NCBI GenBank assembly: GCA_014898415.1
Contig: RCTD01000010.1
Coordinates: forward strand, 496,001-560,000
DNA: 64,000 bases
Direction of reading: 5' to 3'
From: Stromatinia cepivora
Lineage: Eukaryota > Ascomycota > Leotiomycetes > Helotiales > Sclerotiniaceae
Shown here in pieces: positions 64,000-64,000 of this stretch. A program made the position numbers and the translations under genes. Position 1 is the stretch's first letter; the number at the start of each line of letters is the position of its first letter. Below the pieces are notes generated by a model. That model saw nothing but the letters and a program-made list of their open reading frames with translations, ran no database searches and was not told the DNA's origin.

Positions 64000-64000
64000 A

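Larger units (their letters stand above)
61653..64000 (-). mobile_element. Ty3/gypsy LTR retrotransposon, 3' part
   Basis: Covers the 3' LTR, polypurine tract, minisatellite-bearing 3' spacer and the end of pol. The 5' portion is beyond the window. The left flank CCTGT (61648-61652) would be its 5-bp target copy if the other side matches. Confidence 0.85.

Overview
This window reads as nuclear DNA of a filamentous ascomycete. The genes carry short GT..AG introns (about 46-200 nt), and there is a JmjN/ARID/PHD/JmjC histone demethylase, SLX1, a fungal-type GH16 with a C-terminal anchor signal and DHA2-type transporters. Diverged repeat copies differ almost only by C-to-T and G-to-A transitions, the footprint of repeat-induced point mutation (RIP). 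Protein style suggests Leotiomycetes, perhaps Sclerotiniaceae; that is an impression from the sequence, not a database result.

Layout. 1-2.1 kb: the 3' end of a GH76-like hydrolase facing a nitrilase. 2.1-8.4 kb: gene desert. 8.4-10.7 kb: a nested mobile-element locus, in which a RIP-mutated 1,676-bp LTR element with 150-bp LTRs and a GAAAG target duplication sits inside an older element with diverged inverted arms. 10.7-14.6 kb: no supportable gene. 14.6-15.8 kb: secreted GH16. 16.7-19.3 kb: three head-to-tail minus-strand paralogues of an unrecognised family, the third killed by one stop at a conserved Gln. 19.8-21.5 kb: a broken gene split by a 486-bp hAT-like MITE with a perfect 8-bp target duplication. 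22.5-29.5 kb: four metabolic genes (D-2-hydroxyacid dehydrogenase, glutathione S-transferase, cyclopropane-fatty-acid-synthase-like methyltransferase, MFS transporter) arranged as divergent and convergent pairs. 32.4-33.5 kb: TLC-domain membrane protein. 34.6-40.3 kb: a KDM5/Lid2-type demethylase of five exons with a one-base frameshift in an A7 run inside the JmjC domain. 42.3-43.9 kb: SLX1. 44.9-47.0 kb: secreted type-B carboxylesterase. 47.8-49.7 kb: an unrecognised secreted multi-exon protein. 49.7-61.2 kb: almost gene-free, with a 350-bp pogo/mariner-like MITE and a 5-kb field of a recurring 13-base motif on both strands. 61.2-64 kb: a second hAT-like MITE abutting the 3' LTR, polypurine tract and integrase/chromodomain end of an apparently intact Ty3/gypsy chromovirus that runs off the window.

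How it fits together. The window alternates gene islands (14.6-29.5 and 32-50 kb) with repeat-rich AT-rich deserts that carry RIP-like decay. The chromatin gene KDM5 and the repair nuclease SLX1 are divergent neighbours across a 2-kb promoter region holding a long GGAT microsatellite. The 22-29 kb group looks like a small detoxification or metabolite-handling set, but without a synthase backbone it cannot be called a biosynthetic cluster. Exon boundaries were worked out by hand from splice consensus, reading frame and family conservation; each CDS total divides by three, with the KDM5 frameshift the single exception.
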